DNA of 64,000 bases from Litoditis marina (GCA_964036275.1 OZ038437.1:6639804-6703803); one strand, 5' to 3'; shown: positions 1-11,725, counted from the first letter of the stretch. Translations and numbers: made by a program. The notes: generated by a model from the letters alone, not told the origin.

Positions 1-315
1 ATCAATTTCGGAATTTTAGTTAACTGCGGGTAATTTTTCCTAAATTTACGTCTGGCGCCCTGGAATTACGTCATCCGTAACGAAAAGTGGACTTTCGCCC
101 CAAAAATGGATTTTACGGCCCAAAAAGTGGACTTTACGTCCTGAAAAGTGGGCCGCCTAATTTTTACGCCCTTCAAAGATCCAGGTCCAATGGTACTAAT
201 TGTAATGTTACTAACTTCTGGTCAACTCATCAGCTCGTAACTAATTTGTAACATAATAAAGTTTATTCATGATACTAAGTAACTTATTGTTGTATTTTCA
301 GACATGAGTGCTTAC

Positions 316-881
316 TTGTAATCACTCCAGCAATGAGCTGCCGTGAGCACGTGTTTTCTCGAGATGAGAGTGCCACTGCATGTCCAGTCTGAATATTTTT
401 TTATTTTCACAATTTGTCGATAACAACAGGTTGTGCACATTTGTGAATAACTGAGTACGTACGCTGAAAGATCCCGGCCCTTCTTCCCATCCTGCGTCTC
501 TCACTCTGCCTCACTGTTTCTCGTCTCTTACATCCAGGCGGGATGTAAGAACAGAAACATAGCGTATGTTGGAGGAGACGCAAGATCGGATGAAGGTGGT
601 GGAATCTTCTACCGTACTTACTACAAAAAAAAAACCTAGAGAAACATGCAAACGAAATCATGAGAATCACGTGGCATTCAATATCGTGCAATTAGAAAAT
701 CAGTAAAACTGTCGTGAAGAGCGTACGGTTGATTTGGTAAGAGTCAGGGTTTGGCGAACGGCTAGCTTGTATGCGTATCATTGCTCTACACACTATCTCA
801 TAGTAATAATAAAAAAAACCTACCAACTCTCACACTCCACGGCGTCTCCATGGCTTTTACGGGAGAACCACCTCGAACGAA
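316..881 (-). pseudogene. 5' exons of a trypsin-like gene, frameshifted, runs off the left edge
   Basis: Two exons correspond to those at 43,893-43,950 and 43,387-43,520. Exon 881-824 encodes an S1 protease N-terminus (FVRGGSPVKAMETPWSVRVG). Exon 450-316 encodes the catalytic-histidine region. Relative to the 43.4 kb copy it has a net two-base gain in an A/T run near 393-405, so the reading frame no longer joins the upstream residues to CSGTLIS..TAAHC. The donor after the first exon is GTAGGT here and GTACGT in the other copy. Any downstream exons would lie left of base 1. I call it a decayed duplicate; the alternative is a functional gene whose exon begins just downstream of the indel, at the ATATTCAG. 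Confidence 0.65.
453..622. mobile_element. Foldback MITE, family M1 (copy A of 43,523-43,692)
   Basis: A palindromic element of about 170 bp. Both ends read GAGTAYGTAYGCTRRAAGATC inward, and the interior has mirrored GCGTCTC..GAGACGC blocks around a GGCGGGATGTAAGA centre. The family recurs at 4,569, 5,765, 8,693, 43,523, 47,188, 48,322 and 51,297. No coding capacity is seen. Confidence 0.75.
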
Positions 882-892
882 CTAAAAGTGTG

Positions 893-1089
893 GTATATTG
901 AGTGCCAAATTTATAAATTTCTGTGTCTCGCCGGAATCGAACCTGCTAGCAAGTGATTCGTAGCAGAGCGCAAACCACTGCTCTATTAGAGAACATAATC
1001 GGCAAGCTTCGGAATAAAAGACATACGTGCGTACACAGCGGAAAGGGAGATATACAGTACCCACCCGCCTTTCCGTTGGCGACGACTAT
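893..1089 (-). mobile_element. tRNA-derived SINE, family S1
   Basis: Read on the minus strand, it starts TAGTCGTCGCCAACGGAAAG, then CTGTATATCTC and CTGTGTACGCAC. It then has an RNA polymerase III A-box-like CTAATAGAGCAGTGGTTTGC and a B box GGTTCGATTCC, and ends TTTATAAATTTGGCACTCA. A and B boxes at tRNA spacing define it as a tRNA-derived SINE. The same copy sits at 43,962-44,158. It ends about 12 bases from the splice acceptor of the exon starting at 881. Confidence 0.8.
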
Positions 1090-1439
1090 AGTTTGATGTG
1101 AATTTGACAAACAGGCATTTGCGAAAACTAGAAAACGGAACGTGTGAGGCTTAGGTACAATTAATTCTTATACCAAGTTTTTTTATGGCATCGTTTTAGC
1201 TTAATTTATCCTCTCCAATTTCTAGCAAAATTGTCCCCCGCACATTACACCTTCGCACGCCATCGTGAACAACTGCAATGTTAATGAAGATCTGTTTTCG
1301 TTAACTAGAAAAACATTTTTATTCTGATATTTTTCAAATTCATCAAGTCTTCTAAAAAAATTTCAGATAAACTCGCCCTGGAAGCTAACTGAGAAGAGGT
1401 GCCACAGGTTTCACGGTCTGAAATACATCTATATGTACA

Positions 1440-1640
1440 GCTTTCTCTTAGTCTTCTTTTCTTTCTCTTTCTCACTCATTTTCGTCCCGAATTCTCACAA
1501 GGATTCTTTCTGTCTCCCTCTCTCTCTATCTCTCACTGATTTCATCTTCTATCTCTCTTCCTATCGCTGTAGTGCTCGCTCTCTTTCCATCTTTCTCTTT
1601 CCTCTCTCTTTTATCTCTCGCCCTCTCGCTCTCTGACTTT
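1440..1640 (+). repeat. Pyrimidine-rich low-complexity tract
   Basis: A CT/TCTC-rich stretch on the plus strand. On the minus strand it is read through as the lysine-, arginine- and glutamate-rich C-terminal tail of the protease-like protein, so repeat-length changes alter the protein end. The copy at 44,505-44,705 gives a different tail. Confidence 0.7.
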
Positions 1641-3021
1641 CCAAAGTTACCATAGAGTTTTTCGTGTCGCATTGCGTTTTGGATTCGAGGCAACCATTGG
1701 ACCACGTCCGTGAAATAATTGATGGACCGGTCCTGGAAGAGAAATGTTTTGTCATTCATAAACCCTTAAAAACAACTACAGTTTCACATACTTCATTCAT
1801 ATCACACCATTCTGGGAAGTTTCTACGGTTGTATCGTTGATTTTTGAACAATTCATACATTCAACTTTGATTGAACCCATTCAACAACAAGTTGATACTA
1901 CTCTATGCTGAGTTTTCAGTATGACATAAGTTTGAGGAACTAGAAGAATGCGGATATTGGCTGGTACCGCTCGTGATCCTAAATATAAATGCCGTTTCGG
2001 GTACATACACCAAACGTAAATAGGAGGTGATGAGGACTAAGCTCAAACGCAGTAAGCTACAACCTCTAACTCAAGGTAAAACTTTATCAGAAAGTTCAAA
2101 GTGTCACAACGCATTATTTATAATGATATACTATGTTTGTTGAAGTTTGGAGAGAAACGACTCATACAGTTTTGAATAGAAGGCTGCCGCCAAATCAAAT
2201 TCAAATAGGTGTGTCGTATGCAAATTATGTGTATAATATTGGATGAAAAAAATATCAGTTTGTCCAGAGCAGCTCTTTCATTATAACTTTACTTTCTGTC
2301 ATTTTTAAAGGGCTGAAAAAGGTCGATTTCCGTTTAGTCCTCATTTCCATAGACACAAGAAAGCCCAATTAATTGAGCGAAATGGGACGAGCGCTAGTTG
2401 TTTGTCCACCAGCATACGCTAGAGTCTGTAGATCAACGATACGCAGACAGTAAAACAGTTTGTAATGAAATACCTCTAACGCTCGACAGGTGGCCTTTGT
2501 CTGAACTCCCACCAGCACATATCTGTCGTTGATAATGGACATAGCCCCCGCGCCATCGTCTCCCTAGAAGAACTGAATTCAAAAATCATAAAACACTGTA
2601 CACAAATTCGATTCTATTCAGATATACATCAGAGCATGTAGCTTCGATTGGCAACACACTGATTTTTTGAATTCATCTATTCATAACCACAACTGTGTGT
2701 ATAGTTAGCGTATCTTTCATAATTCTACACGTGTACCTTCCTGATTACTGTTTGAAGTTCTTCTCACTTCTCTATGTTACTTTTTTTTACTTTGATCAGT
2801 TGTATTTCAAGTAATGCTTTGTTTATTTTTCTGTTTTCATTTAGCGCTCCTCGTAGTGCATTGAATAAATAAATAAGTCATTATACAAAGTTTATAGACA
2901 AGAAAATAGGTTGTTAAACTACTTCTCAAAATACCACATAACCTTATTTCATGTTTCTCTGTAAGAACAACATGACCAATGAACCATGAAACTATTGTGT
3001 TATAAGAATGGAGCGAGTTAT

Positions 3022-3160
3022 ACTAGAAGTCAATTGAATAGTCACGTGAAGTTATAATGAGGAATCGTGCACTTTGTCATAGCACATTTCTGAGTTCTGC
3101 TGTGTTCAACATGTTTCGCGTGACTGTGTAATTGACTATCGGTATAGACATTGATGACCC
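3022..3160. mobile_element. Short palindromic MITE, family M2
   Basis: About 135 bp with inverted ends ATACTAGAAGTCAATTGAATAG and CAGTCACACGAAACATG-like arms containing the TCACGTGA core. Related copies lie at 6,985-7,065, 35,852-35,980, 37,557-37,690, 41,048-41,178, 46,080-46,215 and 49,555-49,635. It is non-coding. Confidence 0.7.
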
Positions 3161-3545
3161 AATACATTTTACCCCCCCCCCTTTTTTTTTGTTCTTTGGG
3201 ATCTTTGGGAGACACTAAATGTGGGTCCAAACTGTCATAGGAGGTGGGGGAGGGGGGGGGGGGGGGGGTTGAAGTATAAATATCTCCGCAATGGTTTAGG
3301 CGGACAGCAAAATATTCGATTTCATTCGATTCTGAGAAGAAATAATCGGTTTGAGAATATTTGTCGAAGCTTCGGTTTCAGAACCATCAAGGATTCAATT
3401 CAAAACCTACTGGACACGTTGCCTTTCTTTCTTCACCGTAAACACGGAATTCGCCCACCAGATTTTCGGACGAACGTTTTCCTGGCAAAGACAAACCGCT
3501 AATAATTATCGTTATGTTTATTGGAAACAAAAATATTTGTTGTCA

Positions 3546-4003
3546 TTAAAGAAACCGTTCCCCTATAATTTGAGTATCACGAAAAATTTAAAAAGCTCAA
3601 AAAAGTTTCTTAATGTGTTCCCATAGACCATGAAAAAATTTTCTGATTGAAAATTTGTGAAATTTGCATAACATCAAGCAATAAAGAAGGGGACATGAAC
3701 ATTTTCACTGTGACGCAACTTGACTCGGTTCATTTACATCTAGATTTATTTTCATTTTGTAGTCTCTAATTGTGTGTTTGTATGTTATAGAGTGTAGTAG
3801 AATCATTTTTGCACTTCTATAGGCTATTTTGAGCATACCCCGTACGCAACCCCCCTATCGGTGTCATTACGTATGCCGCTTTTCTGAGAAAACGAAGCAA
3901 TATAGGGGTATAAAAGTATATATTTTTGATAATGGTTTTTCATTTGCCAAAAGGTCAAATTGTTAACTCAAAAGTCAAAATTAAAGCGGGACGGATTCTT
4001 TAA
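3546..4003. mobile_element. TTAA-flanked non-autonomous element, family T1, copy-A specific
   Basis: About 455 bp bounded by TTAA, with inverted ends like AGAATCCGTCCCGCTTTAAT. Copy B has the empty site (CATTAAAACTG near 46,610). The same family sits at 58,835-59,292 in opposite orientation, where copy A lacks it. TTAA target duplication is typical of piggyBac-type transposition. No transposase is encoded. Confidence 0.75.
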
Positions 4004-4568
4004 GACTGTTTGGATGATAATGGAAATATTTCCAAAACAACATCCAAAAACATATAAACGTATTTCTATAATAACATCCAAAAAGTTGATAATTATTTGC
4101 ATTTCTACGTTATGTTGCACACTATACAGTTCACCTTGACAACTTCCTGTCGTCATTTTGAAAGAGATAGGGAGCAATTTCGGTAGTTAGTTCGATTTGC
4201 GCTGATTTTAGTGTTTTATGATAGGACAACAGCGTTAATGTATATACTAGCACAGATAACGTTTTGCAACACTTACCCAGCACCACCTTCTTCAGTTTAG
4301 TATTATATTCCCCGTTGTATTCTGAAAAGAATTGTGATTGATTTTCCCACATACCCGCGTCTTTGGCCATGCGCACCATTTTGCGACTATTTCATTGAAG
4401 GGTTTTTGCATTCAATTCTGAATCCCAGTTACTAATAGCTCTCAGAATAAGGTCTGACAAAGATTAAGGTTGCGGTAGGACACCATAATTTGAAAATTGG
4501 GTTGGAGACAATTGTAGGAGTCTCAGTATGGATTAAATAGACTATACCACTTTACGCGTGATAGCAGA

Positions 4569-4741
4569 GAGTACGCATGCTAGAAGATCTCGGCACTTTC
4601 ATCCCATCCTACGTCTCTTTGAACTGTACGCTATTTCACTGCTCTCAAATCCCGCCGGGAAGCTAGAGACGAGAGATAGTGAGGTAGAGGGAGGGACGCA
4701 GGGTGGGATAAAAGTTCCGGGATCTTCTAGCATACATACTC
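4569..4741. mobile_element. Foldback MITE, family M1
   Basis: Ends GAGTACGCATGCTAGAAGATC and its inverted partner, with a central CCCGCCGGG. It corresponds to 47,188-47,395 in copy B, which is longer by an internal stretch. It lies in an intron of the protease-like gene. Confidence 0.75.
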
Positions 4742-4961
4742 AGATGAATAGCGTTTGTTGCACGAGATGCGGTCGGGATGAAAAAGTCGGAGTGTTTATG
4801 AATGCGGCATTGAGAATAAAGCTGAATGGCATGTATAGTTACCCGTATTTTGTTTCTCACAGATGAACCTTCAACTGAATCGGAAACATTCGTAAATTTT
4901 ATCGTTCTTGGAAATTAGTTCTAGGTTCTAAGTCCTAAACGAAACTATTGAGCTTCTCTCT

Positions 4962-5022
4962 TTATATATATCTCTCTCCTCCCTCTCTCTTTCTCTCTCT
5001 CTCTCTCTTTCTCTCTCTCTCC
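4962..5022 (+). repeat. (TC)n microsatellite
   Basis: A CT-dinucleotide run directly 3' (minus-strand sense) of the protease exon ending at 5,038. It is longer and differently phased in copy B (47,636-47,712). Confidence 0.85.
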
Positions 5023-5764
5023 CCCACTAAAACTCACGGCCTCCCACTCCAGTGACAATAATTTCGTCATTCTTCTCATCAATTTTGAAATCATCCGTGG
5101 GCAGGCAAGCCTGATATGGAATTATGTACAATGGAAACATTTGCACTATTTGCAGACATATTGAAACATTGAGAGGAACCTGTTTTCGAAGTTGAAAGAA
5201 CGCACTTCAATATGAGTCATATGAACGTGTTCAGTCAAGGATGTACTCAAAAATCGTTTCGATCCTGATTCAAGACGATTTTTGGGTTTTTCCCAGAGGG
5301 GTGGGTCATCATCAGTTGAACCCCTCTAAGAAAATGAGTTCGAATTGTTCAAATCGCTTGTATAAATAACAAAATGAAGTAAACGGAACAAATCTCCAGT
5401 CGGGAACTTGTGGAATCTAGAGTGTACGTGTTTATGTATTTGAGTTGTTCACTCTGTCGATTTTCGAGAGGTTTTGCTGCGTTTTGGTATTTTACAGTTA
5501 CTTTCAGTCATCTTGTATATTAAATGCTTGCATGTTAATCAATAAATCGCTCCAATCAAACCCACGTGGTTCACGTGATCTGGCATACTTGTATCCAATT
5601 CTATCAGGGCCACATCGTTGGTAGAATTGCCATGCACCCAAAACTTCTCATGGAGCGACACACTGAAACATTCATGTAAACTAGCATCGTGGTAAGTTTA
5701 TGTGAGTACTCGAAAGAGTAATAGCCTACTATCTACTAGATAGATACTGTTGAAAATGCATCAG

Positions 5765-5932
5765 AGCACGTTTACTAGAAGGTCCCGGCAACTTCATCTC
5801 ATCCTGTCTCTCGTTCGGCCTCACCATTTCTTGTCTCCTAATCCCGGCAGGATGTAAGAGCAGAAAGTTAGCGTATATTTGAGAAAACACAGAATGGAAT
5901 AAAGGTGCCGGGATCTTCTACCATACGTACTG
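5765..5932. mobile_element. Diverged foldback MITE, family M1
   Basis: Arms ACTAGAAGGTCCCGGCAAC and GTGCCGGGATCTTCTACC around a CCCGGCAGGATGTAAGAGC centre. The partner in copy B is at about 48,322-48,493. It is intronic. Confidence 0.7.
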
Positions 5933-8285
5933 TGATATCTATGGCGGTATCCCACTCGGAGTGAAAGCTCATGTCATAATAATATAAAGTTTATTGCGCA
6001 TAGATTCAACAACAAAAGTAGTAAGAATTAGCTAATTGAGTTATTGAAACTTCTATGGCGAAACGATACCATCAACGATACAAAACGATACCACGTTTTA
6101 TTGGCTTCACCTACACTTTCACATTCTTTCTATCAATGGTTCGATGACATTATGAAACAGAAGCATCCAAAAATTACTTGGGGTCGCTCGAAAAAAATAA
6201 GCAAAACTGTGCCTCTCTTGCGTACTTCAATGTTCGAATGTTTGTAGGTTGTTCTCGTCTTGTTCGTTCTAAGTATGTTTCGGAAATCATGCTGTGGTGC
6301 GTTTATACGTATTCAACTTCTGTTTGATTCCGATTTATTCGTTGCCATAACCAAACCAACAATATCCTCAGTCGGGTGGGGTGGTTCATTAACATTGAAC
6401 CGTACCAAATGTCAACATGTTTAACGATGTTCCTCGCTTCTTAAACTAGATTTCGTGTTGTAATTTTTTATTTGTTGTGTCATTGTTCTCCTCTCCTATC
6501 ATATTCTTCTTACATACCCTGTGAATCAATAAGTCATACCTACGTTTTATCCACGTTTTTTTCCAAACGCTCCCTTTTAAGTTGATTGCGTCTTTAACCC
6601 GCAACCCATAGGGATTCGTATTCTTCATAGGTATATTCTTGAATGTTATATATGTCTACTTCGTTTTTTTTTCATGTCAAGTACCCTATGCGAATGAACT
6701 TTATATTATTATTATACCAGTACAAAGCTCTTATAAATACCTGATTCAAGTTAAATCATACTTTTCAACGCCTCTCATGTATATCTGCCGGTCAGCACAT
6801 CCATTAGCACACATTCCTTCCGCAAATATCTCGTAGGAGGAGAGAAAAGGAGTGTTCCCCTTTTTAAGTGATGGACTGAAAAATAGAATGAATAACATAG
6901 CCATATAAACTATAGAATGAATAACATAGAAATGAGAAAAATGCAATGAATTTTTAAATAAAAGATCGAACTGAGACAATTCGGAAATGAATAGTCACGT
7001 TAATCATCACAGGTTTCTGCGTTCTGCTGTGTCCAACATGTTTTACGTGACTGTGCATATTACTGACGAAACGATAGCCGCCAAATGTCTATGTACAAAT
7101 AGTTCAAGTGGGAAGATTATCTGGACGAATCCCGACGCATCGGTTATTTGAACTGCAATTTAAAAATGTATTGCTGTGTAAAGGATCAAAGCTACTGGCC
7201 CATATAGTCGTCCCTCTTCAAGAGAAAAAAAAACTCACAAGCAGTGAGCAGCAGTCAGAACGTGCTTCTTCGAGATGAGGGTCCCGCTACACCATTTCAC
7301 CAAATCAGGCTTTCCCTCTAAAAGATTGAAAGAAAAATGTTCGGAAGAAGCTCACAACAAACAAAGAATTCATGATAACTTTTTCATCATATTTTCGATC
7401 AACTAGAAGAGATCAAGATCAACTGACGAGAAGCTGCTACTGCAAATTCTGTGACATGTGTACATGTAGCATGTACGTAACGATGCGACAGCGACGTGAA
7501 TGAATGAATATGTGAAATATGTGAATGCATTTCGTTGTCAATTCACGTAAATCGTTAAAAAAAACTTGTTCTGCTCACTTATTGCATATGTGATCCTCAC
7601 ACTCCATGGAAACTCTTCCGAAACAACTTCTTCGCCTCCATGGATGAACTGTAATAACAGATATCAGTTGTAGTTTGATCTCAGCAAACGCCATGGTTTG
7701 CAAAGTTTGATCAATAACAACCGGATCAAACTACGAAGCAGAGAGAGTGAAATCAGTACCCTTCAGAGAAAAAGTTGTTAAAATGTCGTCAAAGAGGGAG
7801 AACAAACTTTTGTGCGAAGCAGATATTTGACTACCGTGAAAAATTGGGAATCAGAATAAAAACTAGACGTGTTTAAGATCGCAATGTTTACGCTTGTGGT
7901 TCTCGATTTTGACTAGTCAATCTCAAGAAATAGTTCAATATCCCTCAAGGATGAAAACTTTCACAGATTGGAAAATGAGTAAACTGAATAAAAATAAGAA
8001 AACTCACCCTTGAAATAGGTTTAAGCGATTTGCCACATGTTGAGCTGTCTGAACGTACATTCGTGTTAGTCGTGTCACTTCAAGGTTAGAATTAGATATA
8101 GTGACGGGAAAAATCAAGTTTTTACACAGGATAAACAACATAAAAGGGCGTGAGTAACGTGAAAACTTCACGTTCCCGCTAACTACGATTTCAATTAACC
8201 TCTTGTTCATGTAGTGTATCAGATGTACACCAAAGAGACAAAAATCCGTTGTAGTTAAATCTGATCAGCAAATCGTGACCGAAAG

Positions 8286-8460
8286 CCATAGTCGTCGCCA
8301 ACGGAAAGACGGTGGGGTACTGGATATCTCATTTTCCGATGTGTACCCACACTTGTCTTCGATTTCAAAGCTTTCTAGTAGAGTGTTCTCATTACGCAGT
8401 GGTTAGCGCCCTGCCACGAAATTTTCGCACGCAAGTTCGGTTCCGGTAAAAGACAAACGC
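8286..8460 (+). mobile_element. tRNA-derived SINE, family S1, 3' diverged
   Basis: Starts AGTCGTCGCCAACGGAAAG. It has an A-box-like ACGCAGTGGTTAGCGCC and a B-box-like GTTCGGTTCC. It lies in the first intron of the protease-like gene, between the signal-peptide exon and the next exon. Copy B equivalent: 50,848-51,045. Confidence 0.75.
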
Positions 8461-8692
8461 AACAAAAAGAAAAAACCATTCGGGATTATAAGGATAGAAC
8501 CCTATGAACAAAATAAGTTTACCATAAAAATTGCTGTCGATCATTGCTTCGCCGACAACAATTAGTAGACTAATTAGTATTATCCAGTCCATGCTGTCGA
8601 AGAACGCTGAAATAACACTGTAGTGTAGGGAAAATGACAACTGGGCAAGAATTCTGCTGGTATGGTGTACAATCAAAACACAAAAACCTTAT

Positions 8693-8864
8693 GAGTCCGT
8701 ATGCTAGAAGATCGCGGCTCCTTCTTTCCATCCTGCGTCTCTCACTCTGCCTTACTCTTTTTCGTCTCTCACATCCCGGCGGGATGTAAGAGCAGAGAAA
8801 CAGCGTATGTTTGAGGAGACGCAGGATGGGATGAAAGTGCCGGGATCATCTAGCATACGTACTC
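8693..8864. mobile_element. Foldback MITE, family M1, well preserved
   Basis: Ends GAGTCCGTATGCTAGAAGATC and CTAGCATACGTACTC, with mirrored GCGTCTCTCACTC and GAGGAGACGCAGG blocks and a central ATCCCGGCGGGATGTAAGAG. It lies about 100 bases upstream of the start codon of the protease-like gene. Copy B has the same insertion at 51,297-51,468, so it predates the duplication. Confidence 0.8.
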
Positions 8865-9697
8865 TGGACGACTATCAGAGATGAATTCGAAAAAGCTTTT
8901 AGAAGATTATATGAGGCTCGCCAGAGAAATGATGTACACTTGGAAAGAGACTACTGTTCCAGCGAATTGCATCGAGGCGAATTGCATCACGTAATGAACT
9001 ATTCTTTAAGCTGAGACCGAATCTTTGAAAAAAAGATAAAAACGGCATTAAACTAGAAACACAGCGGGATGGAGCGAGATAGACCGTAGTGGCTGGCAGC
9101 TGGCTTCGGAAGGTACGTTGAAATCGTTCCGACTGACACAGCTACTAGTTGACCAAAATTTTCCGAACGAAAAAAGCAGATATAGAGTGCTTTCACAATT
9201 GTATCAGTCAGCAGATGGAACATTTGTGATTTGTATGTTTGCTGTCATGTTTTTGCTCGTTGAAAAATTGGGTCATAAAAAATTTACACGTGTAATACCA
9301 AACTTTTGCATAGTTTGACAAACTTTCAATCGCTGAGAAGTTCGACAACCAAGTTTCATAGTTAAATGGTGCTCCAGAATCAAATATGAATTATGTTAGT
9401 CAGAAGTGTGTATCTCAACAGTTAAACGAACGTTTAAACCAACAAGACATTCAGAAACAGTTTAGATTCCTGCGTATTTGATACATGACATCAGAGGTTT
9501 ATAAAGCGTGTTCTTCTTGAATAACATTCCTGCCAACAAAGGACACAATAGGTCCTGACAACAATACGTAATTTCAAATTGAAAACTGCCAACTAATTTG
9601 AAAATAAAACTTGACTTGAGTAGAACGAACCTAAAAAAATAGCAAACAAACTACTTCTCTTCAGGATCGGAGAAACTCTGAGGACTCTGAAATTCAC

Positions 9698-10090
9698 TTT
9701 TAGTCGTCGCCAACGGAAAGGCGGGAGGGTCTGTGTATAGTGGGTGCCAAATTTATAAATGTCTGTCTCTCGCCGGAATCGAAACCGCGATCAAAAGTTT
9801 CGTGGCAGGGCGCTAACCGCTGCGCTATTAGAGCACATGAACGGAAAGCTTTGGAGTCAGAGACATGTGGGCGTACACAGCAGAAAGTACGACATACAGT
9901 ACCCTCCCGCCTTTCCGTTGGCGACGACTATATATTACTTTCCGTTGTGTACGCACACATGTCTTCGATTCCGAAGCTTTTTGATCTAATAGCGCATTTG
10001 TTAGCGCACTGCTACGAAAGTTTGGCTTGCAGGTTCGATTCCAGTGAGAGACAGAAATATACAAATTTGGCACTCACTGTACGCTGAGCA
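9698..10090. mobile_element. Nested SINE cluster, family S1
   Basis: A plus-strand S1 head (GTCGTCGCCAACGGAAAGGC) at 9,698-9,732 is interrupted by a minus-strand S1 (9,733-9,933; B box complement near 9,775). The plus-strand sequence then resumes to about 10,090, with an A-box-like TAATAGCGCATTTGTTAGC and B box GGTTCGATTCC. In copy B the same SINE is interrupted instead by a Penelope-like remnant, so this locus was hit twice independently. Confidence 0.7.
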
Positions 10091-11115
10091 TTTTCAGCAG
10101 AACAGTATTCAACACTTCAAATTCCATACAATGATTATTGGTCACCACTTTTCGAGGAATCGTTTTTTAGTTCTTTTGTTCTTACATAGCATTTTATCAT
10201 TCAGAACACTTTATAATACGTTTTAGATATTGAGAGATATTGAGAATGTGCAGAGATAAAAATCTGTGGAAAGCGATGAAGGAGCACCGTATTGTAACAA
10301 CATGACTTGAATGAATAGATCAATTAGATGATTATTACTTGTATCCCAGATTCAAAGCGGCCCCAATTTTTGGCATTGATTAGACACAAATAAAACCGCT
10401 TAGTATTCTTGACTTTTTGTGTTTCCGAAGTCTAGATAACAGGCTGTATGGTGGGATTGATATCTCTCTGTAATGCTTCGATGGGAAACTAGTTGTGTGG
10501 GTCGCGCCGCTTAGAGCGCCCAGGTTCGAAAACTTTTAAACGACGTCGGAGATAGTTGCCGTAAAAGATAGACAGATAGTTCAATTCAATGATCACCGTT
10601 CCATCACACATTATTTACTTACTGCATTGTATGACATGCATCGCAGTAAATTTCCTATGCGTGAAGGTTACACTGCTTTTCATGGTTGCTATCAATTGCA
10701 TCGTCATCTTGTCCCAATAGTTTCTGATGTGTATTTTGATCGCCATAATGTCTGTTATCACATCAATCCATTATGGGAACCACTATAGGACTTGTCAAAC
10801 CGTTGTGCACACCGTACCATCGACTTTGTGAAAATCGGGCTTTGGCGAGGGGCCAGCCAGTCTGCGTATCAATGATCTACACACTCTCTCGTCTGCCGAC
10901 AAAGAATCAACGACCGCTCGCCCCGCCCTGCTGATTCAATTGCACACTCTGCTGTCTTTATGAAAAAAATGGCGACTATACCACCTCATAACAACATCTC
11001 AAGTTCCTATCTGCTCATTTCTAAATCGATTTTCTTTTCCTGAATAATTTGAAATTTTATGCATTACTCGCTGTTTTATTAGTTTTTTTCAGACATCATT
11101 TCATAACTTATCACT

Positions 11116-11527
11116 TGGGGGTTGATTCTATAAAGGTCCCAAAGTCCCAATGTCCCATTCCAATGTCCCGACGGCCCATTTCAACAATCAAATGTCTCAA
11201 TGTCTCGTTCCATAGTCCCAATGTCGTATTCCAATGTCCCATTCTAAAATTTTCTCGTCGAATAACGACGTCCTTCAGTGTCTGCGCTCTGCGAATAAGT
11301 AATCATTTGTCTTCTACGTCCACCACACTATGTGTGGTTGACGCTCTCTCACGCCTACACACTCTCTCACACTGATGTCTCGCATCTCCGCCTAATGTAC
11401 AGTCTCTATCTTGCTCTAAAATAGTTGAAGCCACGCCTGGAAACGAGATATTGGGACATTGAGGCTTTGAAATGAGACATTGGGACATTGGGACATTGAA
11501 ATGGGACCTTTAGAAAATCAGCCCCTT
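11116..11527. mobile_element. Inverted-end element rich in AATGTCCC units, copy-A specific
   Basis: The ends read GGGGGTTGATTCTATAAAGG and, inverted, AAGGGGCTGATTTTCTAAAG. Just inside are repeated TCCCAATG / CATTGGGA units. It is about 410 bp and absent from the matching place in copy B. A related fragment is at about 42,000-42,128. No protein was recognised. Confidence 0.65.
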
Positions 11528-11725
11528 AGTCGCTAACTTGATTGTTATAGAGAATATTCATAAACTCATTATTATTATTGCTACCGTGCTCGATGGTGTA
11601 CTGCGTTTTCGATTTTGAGAAAGATATTTCTGTTGAAGTGGTAAATTTATACTTCTTTACATTTTGGATAAGCAACGGAAAAGTGCCGAAAACAGTCAAG
11701 TGTTTATTCATTGTAGAATAACAGA

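Larger units (their letters stand above)
1526..8592 (-). pseudogene. Trypsin-like (S1) protein gene, copy A, catalytic serine lost and probably decayed
   Basis: Predicted exons: 8592-8523 signal peptide (MDWIILISLLIVVGEA), ending near 8008 (STCGKSLKPISR), 7648-7579 (FIHGGEEVVSEEFPWSVRI), 7317-7239 (CSGTLISKKHVLTAAHC, catalytic His), 6829-6762 (Cys-rich loop), 5662-5566 (NDVALIEL, catalytic Asp), 5110-5038 (ACLPTDDF), 4385-4277, 2563-2474, and 1732-1526 (YFTDVVQWLPRIQNAM, the S1 C-terminal helix). At the active-site serine it reads GDDGAGAM instead of GDSGGG, so Ser is replaced by Asp (codon 2555-2557). Second-exon sequence that is open in copy B has in-frame stops here, including TGA, TAG and TAA. 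The exon joining 4,277 to 2,563 was not resolved. The family is secreted endopeptidases; this copy should not hydrolyse peptides. Confidence 0.7.
8870..11720. other. Spacer between protease-like gene A and lectin gene A
   Basis: No convincing exon seen. It contains a SINE cluster at 9,698-10,090, the 11,116-11,527 element, and a second-family SINE fragment around 10,780-10,985 (minus). A plus-strand open frame near 9,118-9,318 is similar in copy B but has no recognisable domain or splice context. Confidence 0.6.

Noticed and set aside
6290..6385. Minus-strand open stretch with NEPPHPTEDIVGLVMATNK in the protease-like gene
   Set aside because: No AG acceptor in a usable place and no counterpart in the third protease gene; left out of the exon models, though it could be a real exon.
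9118..9318. Open frame of about 66 codons kept in copy B (51,676-51,918)
   Set aside because: No signal peptide, domain or splice context; conservation is expected because the whole segment is duplicated recently.
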